Assembly (NCBI GenBank): GCA_947589035.1
Contig: CANPYZ010000005.1
Coordinates: 16,634-80,633, forward strand
Origin: an uncultured Clostridia bacterium
GTDB lineage: Bacteria; Bacillota; Clostridia; Oscillospirales; Ruminococcaceae
DNA: 64,000 nt
Direction: 5' to 3'
The notes under the pieces were generated by a model, which saw only the letters and a list, made by a program, of their open reading frames with translations, was not told where the DNA came from and searched no databases. This document shows, piece by piece, positions 27,570 through 36,730 of this stretch. The position numbers were made by a program, and so were the translations under genes. Position 1 is the stretch's first letter, and each line of letters begins with the position of its first letter.

Positions 27570-28087
27570 ATGAACAGAAAGCAGAAAACATTTTGAATTT
27601 TGTCCGGAAATATATTCAGGAAAATCAGATTTCGCCGTCTATCAGAGAAATTTGTGACGGTTTGAAAATCCGGTCAACTTCTACCGTGTATCGGTATTTG
27701 CACGCTTTGGAGGAAAAAGAGAAAATTCGCATGGACAGCAAGAAAAACCGTTCTATTTCGATTGTTGAGTCTGTTCATTCCGGTATACCTTTAATTGAAC
27801 AGGTACAACCGGAAACGAAATTATTCGATTCGCAGAATATTCAGGAATATTATTCGTTCGAAGAAGAATGGCAATATACCAATGCATTATTTGCAATTGC
27901 TTTGAAAAAAGCATATCCGGAAAAAGGTTTTCAGCAAGGAGATATTCTGATTGCAGAATCTGATACTATTTCCGGAGAAATAATGATTTACCTGAATCCG
28001 GAAGGCTATCCGGAAATTACTTCTGAACATCTTCCAGAAAATTGCCGGACGGCAGGAACAGTTATTGCCATGATTAGAAAATTTTAA
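27566..28087 (+). CDS. LexA-like regulator lacking the self-cleavage residues
   Basis: A 173-residue protein. Residues 1-65 form a LexA-type winged helix (QISPSIREICDGLKIRSTSTVYRYL). The C-terminal half aligns in outline with the LexA protease domain (IPLIEQVQPETKLFDSQNIQEYY). However, the Ala-Gly cleavage site is replaced by QPE, the GxSM serine region reads KAYPEKGF, with no Ser, and the catalytic Lys segment is missing. It should therefore bind DNA but not self-cleave. It overlaps murC by four bases. A true LexA may exist elsewhere. Alternative view: an S24-like sensor with a new trigger. Confidence 0.75.
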   Translation: MNEQKAENILNFVRKYIQENQISPSIREICDGLKIRSTSTVYRYLHALEEKEKIRMDSKKNRSISIVESVHSGIPLIEQVQPETKLFDSQNIQEYYSFEEEWQYTNALFAIALKKAYPEKGFQQGDILIAESDTISGEIMIYLNPEGYPEITSEHLPENCRTAGTVIAMIRKF

Positions 28088-28104
28088 ACAAAGGGGGATG
28101 CCTC

Positions 28105-28479
28105 ATGTCAAAAGTAAAATTAAACATTTGCGGAAGGGAATATAACATACAGACAGCCGAAGAAACAAATTATGTTTACAGGCTTTCAAAAAAACTCGAA
28201 AGTAAAATTATGGATTTAGTGAACCAGTTAAAAGTTTCACAGTATGAAGCCGCTGTCATGACTGCACTTTCAACAATGGACGATTTGAATAAAACGCAAG
28301 AACAAGTGGAAGAACTGTTAAGCCAAATGAAAAATTCCGCTGATGAAATAGGGAGAATCCGTTTAGAACGTGACACGGCATTAAAAGAAATTGATGCCCT
28401 GCAATCGAAAATTAACCGTCTTGAAGCGGTTCTCAAGCAGAAACGCCTGAATAATCAAAATCAAAATGGGAACTCCTGA
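28105..28479 (+). CDS. zapA: Cell division protein ZapA
   Basis: A 124-residue protein: the ZapA head VKLNICGREYNIQTAEETNYV with YVYRLSKKLESKI, followed by a long coiled coil to about residue 115. ZapA cross-links FtsZ filaments at the division site. A GGGGG ribosome binding site lies upstream of the ATG. It overlaps the following U32 gene by 14 bases. The neighbour MurC fits a cell-envelope/division operon. Confidence 0.88.
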   Translation: MSKVKLNICGREYNIQTAEETNYVYRLSKKLESKIMDLVNQLKVSQYEAAVMTALSTMDDLNKTQEQVEELLSQMKNSADEIGRIRLERDTALKEIDALQSKINRLEAVLKQKRLNNQNQNGNS

Positions 28480-30502
28480 AATTTTAGCACCAGCCGGAAA
28501 TCAAGAAGCCCTACTTGCGGCGATACGTTGCGGAGCGAATGCGGTTTATGTTGGAGCGAAAGCTTATTCTGCACGGAGCAGTGCGGAAAATTTTGATTCA
28601 GAAGGGCTTAGGGAAGCAGTAGCTTTATGTCATTTATCACGAGTGAAATTACATCTTGCCGTGAATACGCTGTTAATGGACAAAGAAATGAATGATTTCC
28701 GGAAATTTATAGAAGACGTTGCGAAAATGGGTGTAGATGCTTGCATTGTGCAGGACATAGGCGTATTATGGTTAATTCATGAAACAATTCCGGAAATGCC
28801 TTTACACGCCTCAACGCAAATGAGTATACATACTGTTGAAGGCGCAATGCAAGCGAAAGAATTAGGTTGCAGCAGAATTGTTGCAGCCCGTGAATTAAAT
28901 CGTGAAGAACTCAGAAAATTATGCAATTTGCCGATAGAAACGGAAGTGTTCGTGCATGGGGCGTTGTGTATGTCTGTTTCGGGGCAGTGTAGTTTTTCTT
29001 CTGTTGTCGGGAGAAGAAGTGCGAACCGGGGACAATGTGCGCAGGCGTGCCGTTTACCTTGGAAAACGCCAGCCGGAAAAAATTCAGCGGCTTTATCCTT
29101 AAAAGATGTAAGCCTTGTGGAACATGTGCAGGAACTGAAAGAAATGGGCGTAGATTCGTTCAAAATTGAAGGAAGAATGAAACGTCCGGAATATGTTGCA
29201 GCGGCGGTAACGGCTTTAAAACTGGCATTGCAGGGGGAAAAGCCGGATATGGAAATGTTACAGGCAGTATTTTCCCGAAATGGCTTTACTGACGGATATT
29301 TCACCGGAAAGAAGAAAAATATGTTCGGTTATCGCCGAAAAGAAGACGTTCTCGCCGGACAAAAATTATTTCCGGAAATTCAGAAAAGCTATCAGAAAGA
29401 AAAAGCTATCGCAGGAGTGAATTTTTCTCTGAAACTTAACGCAGGAAAACCGGCTGAAATGACGATTTCCGACACGGAAGAAAATACAGCTGTTGTTTAT
29501 GGGGCAATTCCGGAAAAGGCGGAGAAAACGCCGTTAGAAGTCTCTATGCTGAAAAGAAGTATGCAGAAATTAGGCGGAAGTATTTATTTTTGTCAGAACG
29601 TGGAACTTGAAAATACAGACGAGTTAATTTTAACTTCTGCACAGTGCAACGCATTAAGACGGGAAGCCGTGGAAAAATTAAACGCTGAACGCATTCGGAA
29701 ATATACACCGGAATATGTCATTAAAGAAATATTTCCGGAAATTCCGGTTAAGAAAAATTTACATTCTGTTTACCAGAACAGGCTGCATATTCAGAATATT
29801 GCTCAATTAAAGGGCATTTCTGAAGAAATAATTTGTCTTTCAGTAAATTTAGCGGAAAACTGCCCGCCGGAAAAGTCGTTTTATGTCGAAGCACCGAGAA
29901 TGATTCATCATGAAGAAGAATATATTCAGAAATTAGAAAAATTATTCACAAAAGGCTGGAAACATTTACTTTGTCACAATCCGGCAGATGTGCGCATTGG
30001 AAAAAGAATCGGGTATATTCTTCATGGGGGATTTGGGCTGAATTGTACGAATTTTATTTCAGCGGAAACTTGGCTGAAAGAAGGTTTACAAGATGTGACA
30101 TTATCCTATGAATTATCTTCCGGAATCATAAAAAGAATGTCAGAAATCATTCCTTGCGGGGCGTTCGTATATGGGAAATTGCCAATGATGCTTTTCCGGA
30201 TTTGTCCAATTAAAGCACAGGACGGCTGCCGGAAAAAGAATTGTTTCTTAACAGACCGAACAGGAAGAAAATTTCCGTTATCTTGTCATCAAGAAGAAGA
30301 TTACTGGGAAATGCTGAATGCAGAAATTCTTTGGATTTCGGATAAATTAGCTGATTTTTCGGAACTTTCCTACAGGGATTTTTATTTCACGGAGGAAACG
30401 CCGGAACAAATGAAAAAAATTTTATTTGCTTATGCAACAAATTCAGCGCATGTTCCGGAAAAAAGAACAAAAGGCTTATATGACAAAGGTGGGTTAAACT
30501 AA
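28466..30502 (+). CDS. Peptidase U32 family protein with DUF3656-type C-terminus, RlhA-like
   Basis: A 678-residue protein. The N-terminal half is U32: PEILAPAGNQEALLAAIRCG, cysteine cluster SVSGQCSF and GQCAQACRLPW near residues 170-195, and FKIEGRMKRPEYVA. The long C-terminal part fits the DUF3656 extension seen in E. coli RlhA (YdcP), which forms 5-hydroxycytidine at 23S rRNA C2501 and needs prephenate. RlhA is the best assignment from architecture and length. No Shine-Dalgarno site is visible before the ATG, which lies inside the zapA 3' end, so translational coupling is likely. Confidence 0.85.
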   Translation: MGTPEILAPAGNQEALLAAIRCGANAVYVGAKAYSARSSAENFDSEGLREAVALCHLSRVKLHLAVNTLLMDKEMNDFRKFIEDVAKMGVDACIVQDIGVLWLIHETIPEMPLHASTQMSIHTVEGAMQAKELGCSRIVAARELNREELRKLCNLPIETEVFVHGALCMSVSGQCSFSSVVGRRSANRGQCAQACRLPWKTPAGKNSAALSLKDVSLVEHVQELKEMGVDSFKIEGRMKRPEYVAAAVTALKLALQGEKPDMEMLQAVFSRNGFTDGYFTGKKKNMFGYRRKEDVLAGQKLFPEIQKSYQKEKAIAGVNFSLKLNAGKPAEMTISDTEENTAVVYGAIPEKAEKTPLEVSMLKRSMQKLGGSIYFCQNVELENTDELILTSAQCNALRREAVEKLNAERIRKYTPEYVIKEIFPEIPVKKNLHSVYQNRLHIQNIAQLKGISEEIICLSVNLAENCPPEKSFYVEAPRMIHHEEEYIQKLEKLFTKGWKHLLCHNPADVRIGKRIGYILHGGFGLNCTNFISAETWLKEGLQDVTLSYELSSGIIKRMSEIIPCGAFVYGKLPMMLFRICPIKAQDGCRKKNCFLTDRTGRKFPLSCHQEEDYWEMLNAEILWISDKLADFSELSYRDFYFTEETPEQMKKILFAYATNSAHVPEKRTKGLYDKGGLN

Positions 30503-30939
30503 TGCAGTTATTATTTAAAAAATTAAATGAACATGCAATTTTGCCGACAAGGGCGACAGCATACAGCGCAGGCGTGGATTTATATGCATGTCTGGAAAAT
30601 GCAGTGACAGTTTCTCCAGGGGAAACGGTCATGATTCCCTTAGGAATAGCCTGCCAGCCTTCAGAATTGGAAACAGTAATTTTAATATTTCCCCGTTCGG
30701 GGTTGGCTTCAACATGTGGAATTACTTTAGCGAATGCCGTTGGCGTGGTAGATAGTGACTATCGGGGAGAATGGAAAATTCCCGTACATAACCAAAGTCA
30801 GAAAACGTTCACAATTGAACACGGAATGCGCCTCGCACAGGCGGTAGTCATGCCTGTTATTTTTCCGGAAATTTTAGAGACGGAAATTCTTGACGAAACA
30901 GAAAGAGGAACTTCCGGATTCGGTTCAACTGGAATTTAA
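30502..30939 (+). CDS. dut: dUTP diphosphatase
   Basis: The 145-residue trimeric enzyme removes dUTP and yields dUMP, the ThyX substrate. All five motifs are visible: AGVDLYA, PRSGLA, GVVDSDYRGEW, GMRLAQAV and GTSGFGSTG. It overlaps the U32 gene by one base (TAATG). With thyX in the same window, both dTMP-supply enzymes are present. Confidence 0.96.
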   Translation: MQLLFKKLNEHAILPTRATAYSAGVDLYACLENAVTVSPGETVMIPLGIACQPSELETVILIFPRSGLASTCGITLANAVGVVDSDYRGEWKIPVHNQSQKTFTIEHGMRLAQAVVMPVIFPEILETEILDETERGTSGFGSTGI

Positions 30940-30961
30940 ATCATTAAGGAGGTGAACAGAA

Positions 30962-31222
30962 ATGAAACAAGGGCTTTTAATGTTTGCAATATTATTGGCA
31001 GCTGTAGTTGTTGGCAACTTATTAGGAGATTTTGCTTCAGGTGTTTCCAGTATTGCCTGGTTAGGGAAAACATTTGATATAGGCTTTTCGACATTTGATT
31101 TAAATTTGAAAATTTTCGTGATTACGTTAGGATTTCACATTCATGTGTGTGTATCAGAAATTTTAATGATTATCATCGGGCTGATTTGCTATCCCAAAAT
31201 GGCAAAATTACTATTTGGTTAA
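30962..31222 (+). CDS. DUF4321-family small membrane protein
   Basis: An 86-residue protein with two or three hydrophobic segments, starting MKQGLLMFAILLAAVVVGNLLG, with the Phe-Asp-Leu-rich middle FDIGFSTFDLNLKIF. This is the DUF4321 pattern, often found upstream of mreB in clostridia; here it also lies just before mreB. A link to elongasome function is an inference from context. AAGGAGGTGA precedes the ATG. Confidence 0.8.
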   Translation: MKQGLLMFAILLAAVVVGNLLGDFASGVSSIAWLGKTFDIGFSTFDLNLKIFVITLGFHIHVCVSEILMIIIGLICYPKMAKLLFG

Positions 31223-31237
31223 ATTCTGTAAAAAGGC

Positions 31238-31266
31238 TTGTTTTCTGATAAAAGACGTGTTATAAT
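31238..31266 (+). promoter_or_regulatory. Promoter of mreB
   Basis: TTGTTT (31238-31243), 17-base spacer, TGT-TATAAT (31261-31266), about 42 bases upstream of the mreB start. Confidence 0.7.
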
Positions 31267-31307
31267 AAATAGAGAGATAGAGTTTCAGAACAAAAGGAGA
31301 AGAAAAC

Positions 31308-32330
31308 ATGTTTACGAAAGATATTGGAATTGATTTAGGAACAGCCAACACATTGGTTTACATGCGGGGAAAAGGAATTGTTTTGCGTGAACCGTCTGTT
31401 GTGGCGGTGAACACCCGCACAGAAAGAGCCAGATGTGTGGGGAAAGATGCTAAACAGGTAATTGGCAGAACACCAGGTTCAATTGTTGCCGTTCGTCCGT
31501 TAAAAGAGGGCGTAATTGCGGATTTTGATTTGACTGTCACAATGTTGCAGGAATTTATCCGTAAAGCGTTGAAAGGGTATATTTTCACTAAAGCAAGGGT
31601 AACAATTTGCATTCCGTCAGGCGTGACCCCAGTAGAACGGAATGCCGTTCGGGAAGTAACGGAAAGTGCCGGAGTACATCAGGTATTTATTATTGAAGAA
31701 CCAATGGCGGCGGCTATCGGGGCAGGGTTACCGACAACAGAACCAACAGGAAGCATGATTGTAGACATTGGCGGAGGAACGAGCGAAGTAGCAGTAATTT
31801 CCATGGGAGGAATTGTTTCTTCCCGTTCAGTGAAATGTGCCGGAGATGCTTTCGATGCCGCAATTATGAATTACGTGAAAAAGAAATATAATTTACTGAT
31901 TGGTGAACGGACGGCGGAAAATGTTAAATTAACGATTGGTTCGGCTTTTCCCGGTGAAAATGAAGATACAATGGAAATTAAAGGCAGAAATTTACTGAAT
32001 GGACTTCCGGAAAATGTCACTGTTTCTTCAGCGGAAATACGTGATGCAATGGTTGAACCGCTTTCCCGTGTGATTGATGCCATTAAGACAACATTAGAAG
32101 AAACGCCGCCGGAACTTTCAGCGGATATTATTGACCAAGGAATTACGCTTGCAGGCGGGGGGGCATTATTGAGAGGATTAGACAAACTAATTAACCGTGA
32201 AACGGGCATACCTGTATATATTGCGGAATATCCTTTAGACTGCGTTGCAGAAGGTGCAGGGAAAGTTATGGAAAATATGGACAAGTATCGGGATACACTT
32301 GTAGAATATCTGAAATATTACGAGAAATAA
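31308..32330 (+). CDS. mreB: Rod-shape-determining actin homologue MreB
   Basis: The 340-residue actin-fold ATPase directs lateral wall synthesis. It has the phosphate-1 loop GIDLGTANTLVYMRGKG, IFTKARVTICIPSGVTPVERNA, DIGGGTSEVAVISMGGIV (phosphate 2) and a GGGALLRGLDKLI adenosine motif. First gene of mreBCD-mrdA, its own promoter, and AAAGGAGAAG ribosome binding site. Confidence 0.96.
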   Translation: MFTKDIGIDLGTANTLVYMRGKGIVLREPSVVAVNTRTERARCVGKDAKQVIGRTPGSIVAVRPLKEGVIADFDLTVTMLQEFIRKALKGYIFTKARVTICIPSGVTPVERNAVREVTESAGVHQVFIIEEPMAAAIGAGLPTTEPTGSMIVDIGGGTSEVAVISMGGIVSSRSVKCAGDAFDAAIMNYVKKKYNLLIGERTAENVKLTIGSAFPGENEDTMEIKGRNLLNGLPENVTVSSAEIRDAMVEPLSRVIDAIKTTLEETPPELSADIIDQGITLAGGGALLRGLDKLINRETGIPVYIAEYPLDCVAEGAGKVMENMDKYRDTLVEYLKYYEK

Positions 32331-32354
32331 CAGAAAACAGAAAAGAGTGAAATT

Positions 32355-33218
32355 ATGCTAAATTTTCTGAGAAGCAGGAAATGTAAAGCGGTTTTGTGGG
32401 TACTTGCCTTATTGACAGGATTAATGTTGTATGCAGTTTTTATGGAGGGGTACACAATCAGCGTCATAGGAATAATGAAAACAATTTCTGCGCCGTTTCA
32501 GAGGGCTTCCAATGCGATTTCACAACATGTAGAATATGCGTTAGACATTTACCGTAATGCGGAAAATTACGATGAAGAAAACCGTGCATTACGTGAAGAA
32601 ATCAATGCTTTACATAGGGAACTGGCAGATTATGAAGCCGCTAAAGAAGAATTAGAACGTTTGCAGGCGTTTATTGGCATAAAAGAAAAGCATGAAGACT
32701 ATTCCATGACGGCTCCGTTTGATGTAACGGGATATATCACGAATGACCCGTTTTACGGGTTTACGATTGACGGCGGTTCAGAAGACAATATTAGTTTATA
32801 TGACCCGGTTGTGAGTGATAAAGGATTAGTTGGCGTAATTACGGAATTAGGCACGCACACGGCAACCGTAACAACAATTCTTTCGCCGGAATTATCTGTT
32901 TCCGCAGGAACACGTTCTTCGAAAGAAAGAGGCGTACTGACGGGGAGTGTTTCCCTTGCAATGGACGGTATGTGCAAATTGCAATATTTAGACAAAAACA
33001 CCAGCTTAAAAAAAGACAAAGTCATTTTGACTACAGGGGAAAACGGAATGTTTCCGGCGGGGTATGTCATTGGCTATGTGAAAGAAGTGGGAATGGATGA
33101 TACCGGATTAACAGCATATGCAGCAATTGAACCGGCATCAGATATGAAAAAATTAGGCATGGTTGTTGTGATTACAGATTTCAGCGGAAAGGCGGAACAA
33201 AATGAAACAGAACCGTAA
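32355..33218 (+). CDS. mreC: Rod-shape-determining protein MreC
   Basis: A 287-residue bitopic protein: one N-terminal membrane segment (about 12-30), a coiled coil (about 65-100) and the beta-barrel MreC domain, with GFTIDGGSEDNI and DPVVSDKGLVGVITELG typical of the family. MreC bridges MreB/MreD and the transpeptidase PBP2. It follows mreB by 24 bases and overlaps mreD by 17. Confidence 0.95.
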   Translation: MLNFLRSRKCKAVLWVLALLTGLMLYAVFMEGYTISVIGIMKTISAPFQRASNAISQHVEYALDIYRNAENYDEENRALREEINALHRELADYEAAKEELERLQAFIGIKEKHEDYSMTAPFDVTGYITNDPFYGFTIDGGSEDNISLYDPVVSDKGLVGVITELGTHTATVTTILSPELSVSAGTRSSKERGVLTGSVSLAMDGMCKLQYLDKNTSLKKDKVILTTGENGMFPAGYVIGYVKEVGMDDTGLTAYAAIEPASDMKKLGMVVVITDFSGKAEQNETEP

Positions 33219-33768
33219 AATTCAAAAACCGCCGTCTGTTGCATTACAAGTTGTGCAGTGGGTGTTATTTTTCGTGTTAATCGCAATCTGTTATTTTATA
33301 GAAACGTCCGGAAGTGAAAGAAAACCCTTGCTTTTAATTCCTGTTGCATTATGCATCGCCTCGCATACAGAAGAAATTTCCGCTATGTTGACGGGAATGT
33401 TCTGCGGTTTGCTGTTAGATTCGGCGTGCGGGAAATTGCCCGGATTTAATGCAATGATTTTAGTCATTTCCTGTGTGTTAGTTTCATTGCTGTATCGGTA
33501 TTTTTTACGGCAGAAATTAATGAATATGCTGATTTTAACGGCAGGCTGTACATTTTTGGAGGGGTATTTGAATTATTTGTTATATTATGCGTTATGGGAT
33601 TATGAAGAAGTAGAACTCATCTGGGAGAAAATTTTATTTCCGAGTTGTCTCATGACAATCATTTCGACAGTAATATTTTATTTCCTGGTGAAAAAAATTG
33701 CGGAAACATGCGGAAGTCACCGAGTGAATCAGTTAGAAAAAACAATGTTGGATTTATGGCAGGATTAA
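33202..33768 (+). CDS. mreD: Rod-shape-determining protein MreD
   Basis: A 188-residue membrane protein with about five or six membrane segments and the family-typical GMFCGLLLDSACGKLPGFNA. It is poorly conserved in general, so position between mreC and mrdA is the main support. It overlaps mreC by 17 bases and is separated from mrdA by 11. Confidence 0.85.
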   Translation: MKQNRKIQKPPSVALQVVQWVLFFVLIAICYFIETSGSERKPLLLIPVALCIASHTEEISAMLTGMFCGLLLDSACGKLPGFNAMILVISCVLVSLLYRYFLRQKLMNMLILTAGCTFLEGYLNYLLYYALWDYEEVELIWEKILFPSCLMTIISTVIFYFLVKKIAETCGSHRVNQLEKTMLDLWQD

Positions 33769-33779
33769 GGGGTTAATTT

Positions 33780-35825
33780 ATGAGGAAAACAGTTTCAGAA
33801 TATGTGAAAATGATTTTCACAGTCATATTAGTGTTGGCGTGTACTTGTTTCGGGGCATTGAAACTAATGAAAATACAGGTTGTTGAGTCACAGAATTATG
33901 AAAAGGAAACTTCCGCACAGACAAGCTACACGCAAAGTATAGCCCCCACAAGAGGGGAAATTGTTGATTCTGAAGGGAAAGTTCTTGTTGGTAATCGGGT
34001 AACTTATGCAGTGATGATTGATAAAGCATTATTTCCGGCAGAAGATGAAGAAGCGAATGCAGTATTATTGGAGTTAATTCAGATTCTTTCAGAAGAGAAA
34101 GTGCAATGGGCAGATACTTTGCCTATTTCCATGAATGCGCCGTATCGTTTTCGAATGGACACAACAGAAGAAGAATTAGATTACATGAAAAATATTATTG
34201 GCGTGAATCATTATGCAACAGCGGATAATTGCATGGAAATTCTTTGTGAAACGTATCACATTGATGAACGATATACGCCACGGCAAAAGCGAATGATTGC
34301 CGGCTTGCGTTATGCTATGGCGCAGGCAGATTTTTCCGTTTCCCGACAATTTGAAGTAGCGGAAGAATTAAGCATGTCCACAGTAACGGAATTATCACAG
34401 CTTTCCATGCAGCTGAAAGGCATTGTTATTAACCAGATACCGGAAAGAAGAATTGAATCCGGAAATGTTATTCCGCATGAAATCGGCATGACTGGACCAA
34501 TTTATGCAGAAAATGCGGAAGAATATCTCGAACAGGGTTATTCTTTAGATGCAATTGTAGGAATCAGCGGAATTGAAAAGGCAATGGAACCGGAACTGAA
34601 AGGGGAAGCCGGAGTAAGAACAATTACTTTTGAGGCGGGGGAAGTGATTTCAGATGAAATTACTACACCAGTTGTTTCTGGAAATACGGTAAAATTAACC
34701 GTCAACAGCAAATTTCAGAAAGGCTTGCAGAAAATTCTGGAAAATTTCATTGATACGCATGAAGGCTACAAAGACGAAAACGGCGAAGAAATGAACAGCG
34801 GCGCATTAGTTGTATTAGATGCGGAAACAGGTGCAGTGCTTGGGGAAGCGACAGCCCCGACATATAATTTAAAAAATTATTCTGAACATTATGATGAATT
34901 ACTGAATGAAACGGGAAACCCGTTATATAATCGGGCAACATTAGGGCTATACCGTCCAGGTTCGACATTTAAAACAATTACAGCGACAGCAGGATTAAAT
35001 GAAGGCATTGTGGACGGGAGTACAACTTTTTTCTGCGGAAGAAAATATCAATATTACGATGTGACATTCAGCTGTACAGGGTATCATAGTAATATTTCAG
35101 TAGCGAGGGCGTTAATGGTTTCCTGCAATTCTTATTTTTATGAATTATCCCGTTTGCTGAATATTGATAAAATTGCAGAATATGCGGAATATTACGGCAT
35201 AGGGCAGAACACTGGAATTGAAACAGGCGATTCCGCCGGATACATGGCAACGCCGGAAAAATATGAATCTTTAGGAATAGACTGGACAGTCGGGCAAGTT
35301 TTACAAGCCGGAATTGGTAACGGTGAAACAATGGTCACGCCGTTACAGCTTGCTTGCGTGGCGAATACGATTGCTAATGAGGGGGTACGCTATGAACCCT
35401 ATTTAGTAGAAAGCGTCTGGGATTACAGTCAGAAAAAATGCCTGAAAACGACAAAACCAACAGTTGCTTCACGCATTGCAATAAATTCTGATGAAGTTTA
35501 TCAGGACATTGAAAAAGGTATGATTATGGCATCAGGGAATAGTTTTCCGTCAAAATATTCTTTAACGAATCTCGGCTATGATGTTGCCATTAAAACAGGT
35601 ACACCGCAGTCGAATAATCACTATCAGGATTCAGTATTCATTGGATATGCGCCGGCAGATAATCCGAAAATTGCTTTTTCAGGTATTGTGGAAGGCGGAG
35701 AATTTTCAAAATATATGATTCGTTCAATTTTAGAACTTTATGATGAAATTTACGGCATGACCGAAAAAGAAACTGACGAACAGGAAACGGAAACAAAACC
35801 GAAAAAAATTCGTGAAGATTCCTAA
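33780..35825 (+). CDS. mrdA: Penicillin-binding protein 2 (class B transpeptidase)
   Basis: A 681-residue class B PBP with an N-terminal membrane anchor (about 10-30), PBP dimer domain and transpeptidase domain. The active-site motifs are S398xxK (PGSTFKT), S448xN (SCNS) and K605TG (IKTGTPQ). The highly conserved SAPTRG-like APTRGEIVDS near residue 55 fits elongasome PBP2. It cross-links lateral wall peptidoglycan. rodA is not adjacent. The C-terminus is a short charged tail. Confidence 0.93.
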   Translation: MRKTVSEYVKMIFTVILVLACTCFGALKLMKIQVVESQNYEKETSAQTSYTQSIAPTRGEIVDSEGKVLVGNRVTYAVMIDKALFPAEDEEANAVLLELIQILSEEKVQWADTLPISMNAPYRFRMDTTEEELDYMKNIIGVNHYATADNCMEILCETYHIDERYTPRQKRMIAGLRYAMAQADFSVSRQFEVAEELSMSTVTELSQLSMQLKGIVINQIPERRIESGNVIPHEIGMTGPIYAENAEEYLEQGYSLDAIVGISGIEKAMEPELKGEAGVRTITFEAGEVISDEITTPVVSGNTVKLTVNSKFQKGLQKILENFIDTHEGYKDENGEEMNSGALVVLDAETGAVLGEATAPTYNLKNYSEHYDELLNETGNPLYNRATLGLYRPGSTFKTITATAGLNEGIVDGSTTFFCGRKYQYYDVTFSCTGYHSNISVARALMVSCNSYFYELSRLLNIDKIAEYAEYYGIGQNTGIETGDSAGYMATPEKYESLGIDWTVGQVLQAGIGNGETMVTPLQLACVANTIANEGVRYEPYLVESVWDYSQKKCLKTTKPTVASRIAINSDEVYQDIEKGMIMASGNSFPSKYSLTNLGYDVAIKTGTPQSNNHYQDSVFIGYAPADNPKIAFSGIVEGGEFSKYMIRSILELYDEIYGMTEKETDEQETETKPKKIREDS

Positions 35826-35884
35826 TTTTTATACGTTGAAATTTAACAGTTTTTACAAAATTTTGAGAAAAAAGCTAAATCAAT

Positions 35885-35912
35885 TTGACAAAATTAAGAT
35901 TTGTGGTATAAT
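35885..35912 (+). promoter_or_regulatory. Promoter of the minD-like gene
   Basis: TTGACA (35885-35890), 16-base spacer, TGG-TATAAT (35907-35912). Confidence 0.8.
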
Positions 35913-35962
35913 TAGAATAGGTATCGAAATGCGAAAAGCATTTTTAGAAAGGAGCTATATGC

Positions 35963-36706
35963 ATGTCAGGAGATCCGAAACTGATTGCCATTACTTCAGG
36001 GAAAGGCGGAACAGGAAAATCTTCTATCAGCTATGGAATAGGCTACACGTTAGCCAAGCAGGGGAATAATACATTGATTATTGAACTTGACTTTGGTTTG
36101 CGGTGCTTAGATATTATGTTCGGCATGGAAGGCGAAGTGAAGCATGATTTAGGCAACGTGCTGAAAAATCATATGCAGGTGCTTGATGCCGTTACCCGTG
36201 TGCCGGGCGTAAGCAATTTAGAAATTCTCTGTGCGCCGAAAGACCCGTTCATGACTGTAACAGCAGAACAAGTTGTGAATATTTGTCGGGCTGTGCGGAA
36301 ATACTATGATTTTATCATTATTGACACTGGCGCAGGAATTAGTTCACATGTATTTGACATTGTGGAGCAGGCGAATTTAATTTTAGTTGTGACCACGCCT
36401 GACCCGATTTGCATTCGGGACGCAACGATGATGTCAGATGAATTTTATCAAAGAGGAAATAAACGTCAGCGGCTGATTATTAACAAAGTCAGTCCGGAGC
36501 TGATGAAAAGTAAGATTATTAATAATCTTGATGAAATTATTGATACTGTGGGAATTCAATTATTAGGGGTCATTCCGGATGATGTGATGTTAAAAGAATC
36601 CACAGGAAAAGGCGTGAAATTACCTGTAGATGCGCCGAGTTTGGAAGCATTTGATGCCATTTCCAAACGTTTAACAGGTCAGCAAGTTCCACTTGTGATT
36701 AAATAA
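35963..36706 (+). CDS. MinD/ParA-like ATPase
   Basis: A 247-residue ATPase with the deviant Walker A KGGTGKSS near residues 14-21, switch I LDFGLRCLDIMFG and switch II DTGAGISSHVF. It follows mreBCD-mrdA as minD often does in clostridia, so MinD is the best name. However, the last residues (ISKRLTGQQVPLVIK) lack an obvious amphipathic membrane-targeting helix such as that of classical MinD, and no minC or minE is near. It could act as a division-site or other positioning ATPase. The start is supported by AAAGGAG and a 5' untranslated region of about 45 bases. Confidence 0.75.
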   Translation: MSGDPKLIAITSGKGGTGKSSISYGIGYTLAKQGNNTLIIELDFGLRCLDIMFGMEGEVKHDLGNVLKNHMQVLDAVTRVPGVSNLEILCAPKDPFMTVTAEQVVNICRAVRKYYDFIIIDTGAGISSHVFDIVEQANLILVVTTPDPICIRDATMMSDEFYQRGNKRQRLIINKVSPELMKSKIINNLDEIIDTVGIQLLGVIPDDVMLKESTGKGVKLPVDAPSLEAFDAISKRLTGQQVPLVIK

Positions 36707-36730
36707 ATTTTTAGAAAGGACTGAATGTCA

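Noticed and set aside
28777..29304. Reverse-strand open frame inside the RlhA-like U32 gene
   Set aside because: Opposite a well-supported gene; no start signal and no family match.
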